Positions 20,401 to 32,581 of a stretch of 64,000 nucleotides of DNA are shown piece after piece (the first letter of the stretch is position 1; every line of letters starts with the position of its first letter). Source of the DNA: Citrus sinensis. Lineage: Eukaryota; Streptophyta; Magnoliopsida; Sapindales; Rutaceae. The notes beneath the pieces are model-generated. The model did not search any database, was not told the origin of the DNA, and saw only the letters and a list, made by a program, of their open reading frames with translations. The stretch is from positions 806,001-870,000 of the forward strand of contig NC_068564.1 of assembly GCF_022201045.2 (NCBI RefSeq). Reading direction: 5' to 3'. Position numbers and translations under genes: made by a program.

Positions 20401-23400
20401 TTCGAAATGTTATAACAAACAAAAGAAAAAAAGGACAAATGATGAACATTTTATATCCATAAACACCAATGCATTGACAGTGAATTTAGAAACCTGACAA
20501 AACCTGATTACCTGATCTAAAAACTAGTAAGTTCACAAATACTCAATGTTAAAATCATTAAGGGAAGGATGTCAGAGACTATACTTCATGGAGATAAACT
20601 AAAAATTGGCTAACCATACATTTTTTTTTCTCCATATTAAAAGCATTTAACATAAAAGGATACCTGTACTCATCTGTGCAGCCATGTGAGCTGGTGCTGG
20701 GAGAAGTTCTCCGTCTGTTTGCCTGACGTGACTGAGATCTTCCTCTATCTCCATCTGACTCAACTCTATTACCACTCAAAGATTTAATTTCCATGTCAGA
20801 ATAGGGCACTTTGCTGCCTCTAGATTTAACATCAGTGCAATCACGCTCATCAGGTGAACTCTTCTTTCCCCTGCTATCTTTGTATTTGAAAGTTCGGTCA
20901 TCAAGATGAGAGTCATTGTCAACATCTCTCTCACGATCATGGTCAAGATCTCGATCTCGACCACGGTGTCGGTCCCGTTCCCTATCTCTTTCTTGCTCCC
21001 GCTCCCGGTCACGATCTCGGTCCCGGCGGTCACGGTCCCGATCCCGGTCTCGTTCTAGTTCCCGATTCCAATCACGGTCCCATTCACGATCACCATCATG
21101 ATCACGATTACGGTCGCGACCATGGTCATGATCATGATCACGGTCTTCATCTCTTTCACGATCACGACCAAGATCAACGTCACGATCATGGTCATAATCA
21201 AGCTCTCTATCACGGTCACTTTCTTGAAGCTTATATTTCTTTTGCCTAGTTTCTGTAGCATCTTTTTCATCCTTCAAGTGCTTATCATCAGATCTACTGT
21301 TAGTATGATCTCTACCAGGACGATCATCTCTCTGCTTGTCATCTCGGTGCCTGCTGTCCCTCTCCACATCTTCCCGATACTTATCCCTATATCTATCATC
21401 CTTATGCTTCTCATCTTTGACCCTTCCATCATTGGCAATATCATTCCTCCGTCTATCATTAACATCTCCAATATCAACCTCGTGTTTGTCCCCATCACCA
21501 GAAGAATCTCTCCTTCTCCTGACACGTCTCTCAAGCTGGTTCTCTGATTCAGGACTTGGCAATTGATCATGCGTATTTGAATCTGCAACAAGACAGCAAA
21601 CAAAATTTAAAGCAGACTATCAGAAAGAAAACTAACTGATGAAAGATCATTTATTCTCTAAAGCAGTTGACTAACAAGCCTTTTGTCTCACTTCCATCAA
21701 AGCAAAAACATCGAGTCAGTATGAAATGCGAGATAGGCAACTAAAGAACTAAGTGGACATTTTATTCCCACTAGCATCACAGAGGAAATTGCATATACAA
21801 GAACAAAAGATTATGAGAAGATGATCAATGTAATGCAACCCACAAATACGCATATAAGAATATCAAACATAAATGTAAAATGAGGATTCACACACAAACT
21901 ACAAATCCTAACTAGTTCTCACATTTTCCATAACAAAGAGAAAAGGAACAAGGCTTACCATTCAATATTCAAGATAATGCCAAACACAGTCATCCATGCA
22001 ATACCTTAAAGCTAATAATTCATTTTAAATTTTGCAAAAAGACTAAAACTCTAAATTACTTGAGAAAAATTCCTAGCAAATTTTATAGGTATGAATATAT
22101 ATCTACTCTATGCTCCTCAATCAGGGAAGGTAAGGGCATATTAAGTACACGAGAGAAGTAGACAGAGGAAGGGAGAACCCAGACGCAGACTCAATTGAAG
22201 TAAAACCTCGCATGATATTTCCCTTCTCTTTCCAACTATACATAACCACTAAAATGAAAGAGCTGAAATCACTCAAACTTCCTTGTATGATGATATTTCA
22301 AGTGTTTGGACATGGCTGAAGCTGCTGCATCATTTAAACCAGTTTGATCTTTGCCAAAACAGATAGGCACTCATACTACAGCCAAAGTAATCATGTGGCT
22401 AAATGCCACTAACCTTTCAATTCAGCCAAATACACCCAAATCAAATGTTTTGAACAGCACATTTGGCAACAAATTGCCTTGTTAATAGAACCAAAACCCC
22501 CATGTAAAGGAAAAACACATACTTCACATGTAATAGTCAATTAATTGTTTTATGGCGGTGCATTTATTTGTTCCCCGAACAAGAGATAAAGTTGCCTCAA
22601 AAACATAATGAACTCCTTACATTCTAAGACGAAGATAAAGAGTGGGCAGCCGTATTAAGAATCCATCTTACACATATGCACATATTCTATATTTGATATT
22701 TTAAATATATATATATATATATTGCAACATATAATCATCCAAGACAAAACTTCTTATTCCTCACTCAAATCACAGACACTTATTAGCATTATAAAGTTTT
22801 TAACACTCTTTCAAATATTCCAGTTTAACAAGATAGGTATAGTCTGTCAAAACCAACTCCTCTTAGAGACTTTTCAGATCCCAACATTCTGGCGTGCTCT
22901 TCTTGGTCCTAGTGCTCATAACACATATATTTACTTAGAGTTTCCAAAGTCTGCAACATTCTTCCATTTTTCCAGACTCCACTAGATGACAAACTTGAAA
23001 TAAAACTATGGATTAGGGAATTTAGTTAAAACCCCAAGCCAATTATAAACCCACCCTTTTTATCTCATTCACTAGCAGATAAAGTCAACATATCACCTTT
23101 TTTTCCACCACAAGAAAATCAATTATCCTTTTCGTTTCTACTATAATTGCTAATAAAATCAGGGTTATCACTAGTGGGAAAATCAGTTCAACCCATAAAA
23201 TCAGTCAAGTGTCAACATAAGATAAACAACAAAATCAAAAAACACAAGCATGTTTATACATGCATGACTTTGCACTTCTAATCAGTTACCTTACCAGTTT
23301 TATCGTTTACTGCACGAGTGCGCTCTTCACTCTCGACAAATCTCTCATTCTTGCCTTCTTTCCCCTTTCTTTCTTCTCTACTCTCCTTTCGACTCGATTC

Positions 23401-23802
23401 CCTGTGCTTCCCCTCACTCTTAGACCTCTGCTCCTCAATATCATCTCTCCTCTTGCTCTTTGAAGACTCACTTGACCCTTTCGATTTCCTCGAACTCTCA
23501 ATTCTCTCGTCCTCACCACCGCCGTTCCACCTGTCACTCACGCCGTCATCAGAACCCCGGTCTCTACGCCGCTTCGAAGACAAACTATACTCGTCAGCAT
23601 ACTCGCCATTTCCCGAGCCAAATGCGTCCTTGCTTTCCTTCGAATCGAGCTTCCGCTTATCGCTCTCCTTCGAAACCCTAGCACTACTGCCGTCGTCTTT
23701 ACCCTTTCGTTCCTTGACGCTCGAATCCTTCTCCGAATCTGAGTAATCTCTCGCTTCCCTCGAACTATGCTTGCTCGATTTGTGCCTCGAACTTCGCGTC
23801 AT
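17412..23802 (-). CDS. RD/RE-rich nuclear protein, probable plant ZC3H13-like m6A writer subunit (HIZ2-like)
   Basis: Five minus-strand exons are 23295-23802, 20664-21582, 19014-20388, 18809-18892 and 17412-18095. Every junction keeps the frame, giving 1189 residues. The true ATG is at 23802; the codon before it is GTG. The N-terminus is Ser/Lys/Arg-rich (SSRHKSSKHSSRE, SSKRRRDRG). An ERRVRRRRD segment follows, then a long arginine-aspartate/glutamate region (about residues 200-410). A Pro/Met/Gly-rich middle contains PNGFMHFQHGPPHGG. A conserved helical patch (QRCHAYLSKLDISMELAGPDLYSQCMSLLGLD) lies near residues 880-910, and the C-terminus is LSRIHHSPESTH. I match this to the family of Arabidopsis At5g53440, reported as HAKAI-interacting HIZ2, the ZC3H13 equivalent of the m6A methyltransferase complex. 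No canonical CCCH finger is visible. Assignment is from recall. Confidence 0.75.
22700..22722. repeat. (TA)n microsatellite in HIZ2-like intron 1
   Basis: A simple run of TA dinucleotides in the long first intron (21583-23294). The remainder of that intron is AT-rich and shows no other feature. Confidence 0.8.
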
Positions 23803-24300
23803 CACTCTAACCCTAACTTAAACTGAAACCCTAATTCCTCAAAATCGAACACTCAATTCAAAAAATTAAAACCCCGACTCAACTGAATCCGAAACTCAAA
23901 ACCATAAATTCGAATTAAAATGCGAGGACTTGGAGTTGAAAAGTATAAAAATTTAAAAAAATTAACAAAAACAAAAAACGACGTCGTTTGAAATCGCCGG
24001 AGATAGGAAACGAAGTTGAGAGATTGGGATCGAAAATGGGGAAAATTACAAGGAGGCCACAGAGAAAGAGAGAGAGATTTGGTGGGATTAGTAAGGATAA
24101 ATGCGGAAGAGCGTGTGATATTGTGCGTGTTTCGTATATTGTTCTCTGCGGGGGGCTTTTTGTGTTTTTTGTTTATCGTGTTGGGAGGAGTTAATGAGAC
24201 TCGGAGGAGACCTGGGGGTGGTGCGGTTGCTTTGACGAATATGTCCTTAAAATTTGTATTATTACGGTATCGTCCTTCTTGTGCTTGGGAACTCTTGGGT
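23803..24300 (-). promoter_or_regulatory. HIZ2-like 5' UTR and promoter
   Basis: Immediately upstream of the ATG the plus strand reads CTAACCCTAACTT and GAAACCCTAATTC (23806-23836), two telo-box-like motifs close to the start. Further out, ACGACGTCGTTT lies near 23978. No TATA box was singled out. Short ORFs at 23988-24303 on the plus strand have no recognisable content. Confidence 0.5.
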
Positions 24301-24811
24301 TAAGACGATAATTATGATCTACTGATTGGCTTGCGTTAAAAACTCCTATAAAAATGTGACACGTAGGAACAAGCGTGTTTAGCAATAATCACGTGTCGTA
24401 GAGGCCAGATGTAGTTTTGGGCCTAATCAAATCAGGTTCGTACGTTTATATGTTGAATGAAATTGGTGGGACCTTGACCTGTTTAGCTTCGATGAGAAGG
24501 AGTCCTCTTGATTTCACACTCCCTGTACGGCTGTACTTACTGTCCGCGGCAATAAACCATCATTTTTAACAAATAAGTCCTTCTATGTTCTATCTTTCTT
24601 TTTTTATTTTATTTATTTTTCAAGACAAAGAAGTGTAACTTAATTAATATAAATACAATTTATAGTTAAAATATTAACAAATGATGGTCTTTAATTATTA
24701 TTCTGGCGCAAATAGTGAACATAATTTTTTTAAGAATTTTTATTTGACAAACACAATCAGAACTTAATAAAAATTTAAGTTGTTTTCTAAACTTTTTTTA
24801 TATAAATATGA

Positions 24812-25520
24812 TGTTTGGGGTGAGAAACATCATGACTAAGCACGCGCGAGCAGAACGTGCTCTCCGCAGCTTAGAATTTCTCCTCGAGAAAAGTCATCCT
24901 CGATGAGACGTGTGGCTGGACGCGTGAGTATAGTTGACTTGAGGAAGTGTGAGGAGAGACAAGAGTCAACAAGTGGTTTTCCTCCAAGGGGTTTGGGCAT
25001 GAAGCCTATTCAATGGCAGTTGTATACCCACTTAGTCACAATTGTGTAACTAACCCAACAATGGTCGTGGGGGAGAGGAAGCTGATAATTCCGACTGGGT
25101 ATAAAAGCTTTAGAGAGCAAAGGTAAAACGGGTTAGACAATTTTTCTTTGATTTCATTATATACACTCTCTCATTTTTCTCTCTAGATAATTCTTTCTAT
25201 TTATTTTTCTTCCTTTTTGAGAAAATTAAACTTTCTAATTTTGAGTTGATGTAATTAAGCCAGGAATTTGTGGCATGAGTTTTTTCAAAAGAGACTCGAT
25301 TACTGGCTTGAGCGTCTAAGGGTTTTCGTCGGAAAAACATCTGGCCCCCCTCTAATTGGATATTGTGAGTGCAGGTGATCCAACTTAGCGAGTTTGTCGT
25401 CGAAGTTATTTGCTTGAGTGGGATAGCTGCAGCCCTGAATCGTTTCCCCCAACAAACAAAATTTAAGCGTTGACGCGAATACATGATCACAATTCTATCA
25501 ACCAAATTCCTACAACCACA
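24812..25520. mobile_element. Solo LTR of an LTR retrotransposon
   Basis: A 709-bp sequence beginning TGTTTGGGGTG and ending CAACCACA (TG...CA ends), flanked by a perfect 5-bp duplication TATGA (24807-24811 and 25521-25525). Inside is a promoter-like GGGTATAAAAGC near 25098, then CTCTCTCATTTTTCTCTCT, then ACTGGCTTGAGCGTCTAAGGGTTTTCGTCGG, typical of the R/U5 part of plant Ty3/gypsy-type LTRs. No internal gag-pol or second LTR is in the window, so it is a solo LTR left by LTR-LTR recombination. The family is inferred; the structure is seen. Confidence 0.85.
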
Positions 25521-25525
25521 TATGA

Positions 25526-25891
25526 ATATTTTAGTTCCGAGTTAAACTCATTTTACTTTGAAAGCACGATGACTTCATGCCAGCAGCATAGTACCACATC
25601 CTTGAAGAGTTTCACTTTTGCTACCATCTCCATCTTGTTCTAGATCAATTTGCTATTTTCCTTGTATTTAAGAAACTATCGTCTATTTAGACTAAAAGGT
25701 ACTACCTATGTTGTATAATTTAGAATTCAATCCAATAAAATATCCATACTTTCACATATCCTAGTCATTTTGATTTAACATGTGTTTTTTTTTTTTTTTT
25801 TGAAAGGGATTTAACATGTGTTTTTGAAACCCCTTGATTCTTGATTTGTTGTCAGATAAAAACAAAAATTATAAAATAATACATATAACCA
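25526..25891. other. Intergenic spacer
   Basis: No gene. TTTAACATGTGTTTTT occurs twice around a T run at about 25776-25825, a small slippage-type duplication. Confidence 0.5.
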
Positions 25892-25899
25892 TACATAAC

Positions 25900-27266
25900 T
25901 AAAGATGGCCAATGGGCCAGGCGGCACGTGGCACGGCACGTGTCCGTACGGCACAGCACGGCACGTGTCCATACGGCACAGCACGGCACGCACGTGGGCC
26001 GTGCCAGGCCTAGAATTTTAGGCACGCGGGCCTTAAAACACGGCACGATTAGAGATGGGCCAAAGCACGGCACGCGAAAAAACACGTAATAAGCACAGTT
26101 CATTAGTGGGCTAGCACGCGGCCCGTGAGCCATTAATAGCACGTGGGCCAAAATATATATAAGTAAATTTTTTTAACAAAAAGTAAATATAAAATGTTAT
26201 GAAATTAAAGTACAATATCTTGAAATTAAATGCTTTAATATATTTTTTAGCATAGACTTTTAAAAATTAATTTAAATCATTAAATCTTAGTTTAAATAAT
26301 ATTCTAATATTTTATGTTTATAATTTATTAAATGAATAAGTAAATATCATGATTTTAATAAATAAAATTATAAATATCATGATTTTAATAAATAAAATTA
26401 TAAATATCATAATTTTATTTATGATATTTATTAAATGAATAATGTTATTTATGATATTTAATTTTATTTATGATGTTTATTTAATTATTTATTTATGTTT
26501 ATAATTTATTAAATGAATAAGCAAATAATTAAATATCATGATTTTAATAAATAAGGTTATAAATATCATACATTTATAAATTATAAATCAAAAATAATTT
26601 TTTTACAAAATTAATAATAAAATATTTTTCATATGAAATATTTTTCATATTAATATTAAATCATAACTTAGTTAATTGTGATTAATAAACATTTTTTTCG
26701 TGCTTGTTATTCGTCAATTGATCGTAGTTCGTGTTTTGTAGTTGTAACTTGTAAGTTGTGACCTATGATTTGTTATATTAATATTTCGTAGTTATGACTT
26801 ATTGTAATGATTATTCGAGGATTGTATTTTTAATTTTAATTAATTATTATTATGATCTATGGAATTAAATTTATGTATTGTTGTGTTATGAATTATGATT
26901 GATTATTGTGAAATAAAATATATAGTTGTGAAATTGTGATAAACTAATAATAAAATGTTAATTGGTCTCTTAATAAAAATTAATATGATTATGATTGTGA
27001 ATATTATTATTATTATGTTGGTTGGCTTAAAAAAGCACGTCAGGCACGTGGGCTTAAATAAAGCATGCTAGGCACGTGGGTTTTTTTAGGCACACTAAAA
27101 AAAAAAAAAGTTGGTGGGTTTTTTTTGGGCACGGCTCATGGCACAGCACGAGCACGGCACGAGAGGGCTCGTGCCGGGCTCAACTGAAAAAAATGTAGGC
27201 ACGGTACGGCCCACGAGCTCTTGTGGGCCGACAGTTGGTGCCGGCACGGCCCATTGGCCATAGTTA
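25900..27266. mobile_element. Non-autonomous hAT element with GCACGG-rich subterminal repeats
   Basis: A 1367-bp element. The left end TAAAGATGGCCAATGGGCC pairs with a right end ending GGCCCATTGGCCATAGTTA. It is flanked by a perfect 8-bp duplication TACATAAC (25892-25899 and 27267-27274), diagnostic for hAT. Both ends carry many GGCACG/CACGGCACG subterminal repeats in opposite orientations. The core is very AT-rich, with repeated AAATATCATGATTTTAATAA units. No transposase is encoded. A related, shorter copy is at 49579-50468. Confidence 0.9.
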
Positions 27267-27479
27267 TACATAACCAAGAATATACACCTGTCACAAAATC
27301 CTTAAAAATCAGCAAGAACGGGGGCATTTCAAGTAAAGGCTGGGCTAATCAATGGGCCTGACCCGGAAAATGTATCCCAACACATGCTTAGATAGACTCA
27401 CTGAAGAGAAACGTGATTGAAAAGAGAAGAAAAGATATTTGTTGGCATAAGAAGGGGGGACGACGTAGACATGAGTAAA

Positions 27480-27919
27480 ACTCATGGCGCAGCACTCCAA
27501 GCGTACACTCTCACGCAATTCTCACACGCTTCCTTCTCTATATAAACCACCTCTCTATCTTCTCCATTTTAGTCCCTCTTCTATTCCTCATTTCTCATTT
27601 CTCACCTCCAGAACTTTCATAGTTTTGCATGTAAGTCCCCATTATTTCTCGTCCCTCCTCCCTCGTACGAGCTACAGGCGGCAAACCAAAAAGCACGTTT
27701 CCTTATCTTTTTGGAAACTATCGTGAACCTCCTTACTTTTTCGTTAATTACAAAGTAGACTTAGATTTTCTCAGAATTCGTCAAGATTCTTTCGTAAGAG
27801 ACGATTCTAGGTTCTAGCAATGTTTTTTTTTTTCCTGGAAGTTTTATTAATTTTTAACTAGAAGTCAAATCAATGGAGCTAAAACACTTGTAAATTTTGA
27901 TCTTTATTTCTTTATACAG
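27480..27919 (+). promoter_or_regulatory. PAP14 promoter, 5' UTR and leader intron
   Basis: The TATA box TATATAAA is at 27539-27546, with a likely start around 27570 in a CT-rich leader. A leader intron is proposed from GCAT|GTAAGT (27630/27631) to ATACAG|G (27919/27920), nine bases before the ATG. Confidence 0.65.
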
Positions 27920-27928
27920 GTTTGATCA

Positions 27929-30900
27929 ATGGCGTTATGTGGAATTGGTTTGAGTCAAACTTTGGAGGGTATCGACAAATGGTGTTTAGGCGGGAATTTC
28001 TCGACAAGGTTGATGGTGCACAGACATTTCAATTGGAAGACTTCTGCTAGAGCTCAAAGGAGAAGTTCTGCAATACAGTGTTCATCATCGAGGAAAGTTG
28101 TTTCTGAAGAAAGTGTTCAAAATGAAGCATCAGTTTCTGTGGATGACGAATCAGATTCTGGGCATGTTATTAGGTTCAACATGGGTGATTTCAAGATTCT
28201 TGATCGTGTTAGCATTGGTCTTTCCGGGCGGGTATGTATCAAGAATTTAAATTTGATAGCGAAGAGTATGCTTGTAACGTTGTGCTTCTGCTTAATTTTC
28301 GAAAGTACAGCTCGGTAGCTAGGGTGTGCTTTTCAACAACCCACCCCATTTGTACTCAACAGCTAGTGATACCATCCCGATTAAATATGATGATGGGGTT
28401 TGTATTTTTTGTATGATCTAATTGAAATTGGAACTTGTTGTAGGCTGATGAGGTGGTTTTCGAGGCCATTGTGAAGGATTCTAACAGGTGAGTGTTTATG
28501 TTTTGCTTTTTCTTTTTTACTTTTAAATGGTAGAACGTTAGTTACAAGCTTAAGATATGGTATTATGAAACTGCAGCCCTTTGCATAACACAAAAGTTGT
28601 GCTTCGGCAACTTATTTCTGTACAAGCTCAGCGTAGAGGAAGGCGGGCGATTGAGGTATGTGCATTGTTATACTTAATTTTGTACTTATTTCATGAAAGT
28701 TCAATGTTGGCATAATTCATTATTGTTGGAATGTTATGTAGGTTCTGAAGAAGCTAGTTCGTCGGAGACTTATGTACCATTCTTATTCAATGCAAGTTCA
28801 TGGTTATGTCTCTTCTCATACAACTAGTGGCCGTAGCTTGTTTACACTTGTTCATGGAGTAAGTCATTCCTTATGTAAGATGTATTTTCTTACTATCCAT
28901 TCAGTTTTATTGTACACGTGATCATGACAAGTTTCCTTAAAAGAATTTTTAGATTGAAATGAGGCCTGATGGGATTGTCAGATTTATCAATAAATTTACT
29001 TGGTTCTTTGAAATGCATAGACTTCTACCAAAAAAAATGTAAGTTGAGCATTTTTCATGATTCCTTTTTAGCAGTATCATGGTAGTTTTTCTTTAAGACA
29101 TTGGCTTCAACAAGCAGACTGGCTTCCAACTTTAGAAGCTACTCTTGTATTGGATGAGGAGTCTGTTAGGAAGGTGGGAGATGATTCAATTGGAGGTCCT
29201 GCAGCCTCTCGGCAGCTGCGGCTTATTCGATTACTGATGAGGGATCTTCTAATTGGAGTATGTTTTATATTAGCCGGTTGTAGTGGCTGTACATTTTTGC
29301 TTAGCAGTTGGTTACTTAACAGTATTTTTGTGGTTTATTTGCTTCAGGTGAATTACTTGCATAGTCATGGACTTGCCCATACAGAACTGAGGCTGGAGAA
29401 TGTACACATAAGCCCAGTAGATAGACATATTAAAGTAAGTACCAATTTTTCCTGAATTTCTCTGGACAATTAATTTAGCATATGGAGGTTATGATAACTA
29501 TGCATTCATTAAGGGATTCATTTGGTCTAGTTCCCATCAGGAACTCTTGAACATGTTTTATATGAATTATGCTATGAATGTCTCTTGTTGTTGCTAGTAG
29601 TGTTGTTACCATGACCCTTAAAATATGAGAAGATTTCAGGACATATTAAAAGAAAAAAATATGATATACAATGTTGAAAAGCTGTTATGGTGTACAACAT
29701 GGCACAGTTCATGGATTAATTGGATTACTTAGTATGCTTATTAGAAAATGATATACATATAAAATAATAAAAACTAAAAAACTGCATGTATGCTTAACAA
29801 TTTGTACAGTGGATGTTGGTTGTTGTGAAAAGGTCTTGCAGGTCCTGAGTGAATTAATTAAAGTAGGAGATACCCCAATGTGAATTAACTGGGTTTCATG
29901 AGATTCTGGTCCAAGTTTACTTTACACTGAATATATTCATTTTCTAGTTTGTACCATACTTGCAATTTAATAACTTAAAAAATTGGCCTTAATAGGTAGG
30001 AATACTAGGAAATGCTGCTGATTTTTATGAGGATGGTCCAAACAGTAGCTCACCGGACAGCAACATGGACAGGAGACAAATGATGATTGCATTTGATATG
30101 CGGTATGTTGCAAAATTTATGACTGAGACTTAATTTGTGCTTTAGCAACTTAACGAGGACTTCTTGAGCTTATTCTATTTTATATTCAATGTAAAGATGT
30201 GTTGGATTCATGATGGCAAAAATGGTGTTGCGAGAACTTATGGATCCCTTAATCTTCACGAAGTTCAAATCATTTCTGACAAAGGTAGTATCTGAAAAAT
30301 CTTTCTACTTAATTTGAGCTTTTAAATCATATAACCCAAATATTAACTCAATGTTTGGACTTCATTACATCTGTAAACCTAACTGAAAATTTTTATGCAT
30401 TGATTTGATAAATTTTAGAAATTTCTACTTTTCAGGACATTACTTTTGATGTGTGTGAGCAGCTGTATAATATATGGATCTGCTGTATGTGACCCTTTGC
30501 AATAATATGAAGTTGAATTAAACCATATTTCAATTTGTGTGCAAGGATAGGGAATTGACCCTTCATGCTTGCGTGAATTTCTTTTGCAAGTCCTCAATAG
30601 GAATTCTTCATCTGGAAATACTGGATTTCAGGTACATTCTAGTCCTTGAATAGAGTTTGTTGCCCTGATTTCCATCTGCTGATTATCTTTCAATTTATTG
30701 CTTTTTTTGGCAGATACTTGATAGGAATTGGGGAGCAGGTTGGAACCTTCTCTCTTTATTGCTAGCAACTAAGCCTTCCAAAAGAATAAGGTATACTGTA
30801 TGTTATAGCACAGGAGAACTCTTTCTTTTTGAAAGTAAAAGCAAATGATTACATAGTTTATGCATATTTATAACCCATTTGAGCTTAAAACCAAATTTGA

Positions 30901-32581
30901 AGTTTATTTTCATCAAATATGGATAATGGGTTGCCAACAATTCACATAACACTAGTTTCTTGAATAGCTAAAGACGGAGAATAATTTCATTGGCATGCAT
31001 ACTTTATACATGTAATGGACAAAGACATACTAAAAGCAATGCAAGATCATGACTCGCCAACGATTGTGTACGATATTAATGTCTCCGTGCTTTCAATTTT
31101 TCTTTAAATTTACATATTTTCACCTTTGATCGGATATTGAAACAGCTGAGAGATGATTTTATTGATGACAATCCACCATTTTATTTTTTTTTTGCAGTTG
31201 CCTAGATGCTCTTAGACACCCATTTCTATGTGGACCTAGATGGCGAGTGGACCCATCCATAGATATGATCAGATGGGGGCTTGGTTCAAGTGCAGTGAGA
31301 ATTACAGAGGAGTATATTTATCGCCAGCCTCAGGTATATGTGAATTTCCTTAGATCATCTCCAAATAATTCCGCCATCCATGCAGTCTCTCTTGTCGTAC
31401 CTTTCAATTCACTTTTGAACCTTGAACTAATCTGTGTTTAAAGGATCAATAGTTGCCTATCCGATAATTTCATTTCACCTGAACTTTGAAAAATATTCAA
31501 GTGGCTTCACCAGTGTCCTGTTGCTAATTTTTCTTTACTGCCAACCTTGGTCCAGGCAATTAAGTTCTATTGCAGGCAACATCTGCTTTATACAGAGTTT
31601 AGAGTTTCTGTTAAGTGTAATGTGGCACTTTGTAGCTAGAGAGACATCAAGTTTCAAACTAGGACCTTTTTCAGGTGTTAGAAAAGCTGATTTGTGATAT
31701 CTTCATGTTTTAGCGTGCTAGGCTTGCCTACTTCGTGGAATTAATGGAGATGCTGAATCCTCACTCAAAGCCAAAGGTAACTCTTCAAAGAACTTTCAGT
31801 ACTTATCAAGATTTCATCTTTCAATCTTTTGGAACTTTATTTAGTGTGCCTTCTACAACTTCTAAATATGAAGCTTTATGTTATTTATTTACTAAAATTT
31901 GATGATCACGAACTTATTGTAATGCTTGTTCTTTGGAACATGCAGAATTGGCTGGAGTTCCTGCCAGGAAAATGGCGTATGTTGTACTGTACTGGCAGAC
32001 ACATAGGACTGACCCTTCGCCAGCCTCCCGCCCGCATCCTAGTTGGTTATGTGCGCCTAACAGTTACAAGACCATCAAAGTCCAACACCAACCTTTCGTT
32101 CACATCAGATATCAGCTTCACAGTCATGACGGGTCGGGAATGGCCCCATGACAAGACCGGTATCACGGGGAAACTGCAAATAAACTCTTTATTCAGATTG
32201 ATGGCTGGAAGAAGGCTATATATAAAGGAAGAAAAGACTACACCAGGATTATTCTCAAGCCAGTCAGATGCTCAGAATTCTTTGGTTCAGAAATTATCCG
32301 GTAGAAAGTGGAGGAAAGCAGTTCCCTTCAAGGACATCCCGTCAAGCCTTTCGGTGGCCAAGCTTGTTTCCGGAGATATTGAGTTGACTATGAGCCTAGG
32401 CCACCCATTAAATCACAATGTTGATGCGGCAAAAAATATTGTTCAAGAAGTTAGAACTCAAATTCCACCTGAAATGTTCGATCTGTCAAAGTTTGTGTGT
32501 GGAACATATGTTGACTCTAGGTTTCTGGTCCTCCGTGGAGTGAATGGATCAGCATTACTGTTTACCAGATCTTGGTCGTGA
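27929..32581 (+). CDS. PAP14: Plastid pseudokinase-fibrillin protein (PAP14/ORG1-like)
   Basis: Thirteen coding exons are 27929-28231, 28444-28487, 28577-28655, 28742-28858, 29075-29257, 29348-29434, 29996-30102, 30197-30284, 30551-30631, 30714-30790, 31198-31333, 31714-31776 and 31946-32581. They give 666 residues. The Ser/Arg-rich N-terminus looks like a transit peptide. Residues about 80-445 form a protein-kinase-like fold, but the catalytic loop reads HTELRLEN instead of HRDLKPEN and the DFG position reads GNA, so it is probably catalytically dead. The C-terminal 220 residues (from NWLEFLPGKWRMLYCTG) are a PAP/fibrillin domain ending DSRFLVLRGVNGSALLFTRS. It matches recall of Arabidopsis At5g53450 (ORG1, plastid-lipid-associated protein 14), which belongs to the plastoglobule-linked fibrillin family. 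The start of exon 5 is ambiguous by one codon (TAGCAG). An AATAAA lies at 32651. Confidence 0.92.

Noticed and set aside
20916..21547. Ser/Arg-rich and Ile/Met-rich ORFs opposite the HIZ2-like RD/RE region
   Set aside because: Simple-repeat codons of the real gene give SR-like or hydrophobic strings in other frames. No start context or introns support them.
23803..23805. Start codon three bases upstream of the HIZ2-like ATG
   Set aside because: The codon is GTG, not ATG, so the start is placed at 23802.
24812..25520. Possible TRIM/Cassandra element carrying 5S-like promoter
   Set aside because: No 5S rRNA A-box/C-box text was recognised and there is no second terminal repeat; a solo LTR explains it.
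25811..26151. Cys/Pro-rich ORFs in GCACGG-rich DNA
   Set aside because: They are translations of the hAT subterminal repeats.
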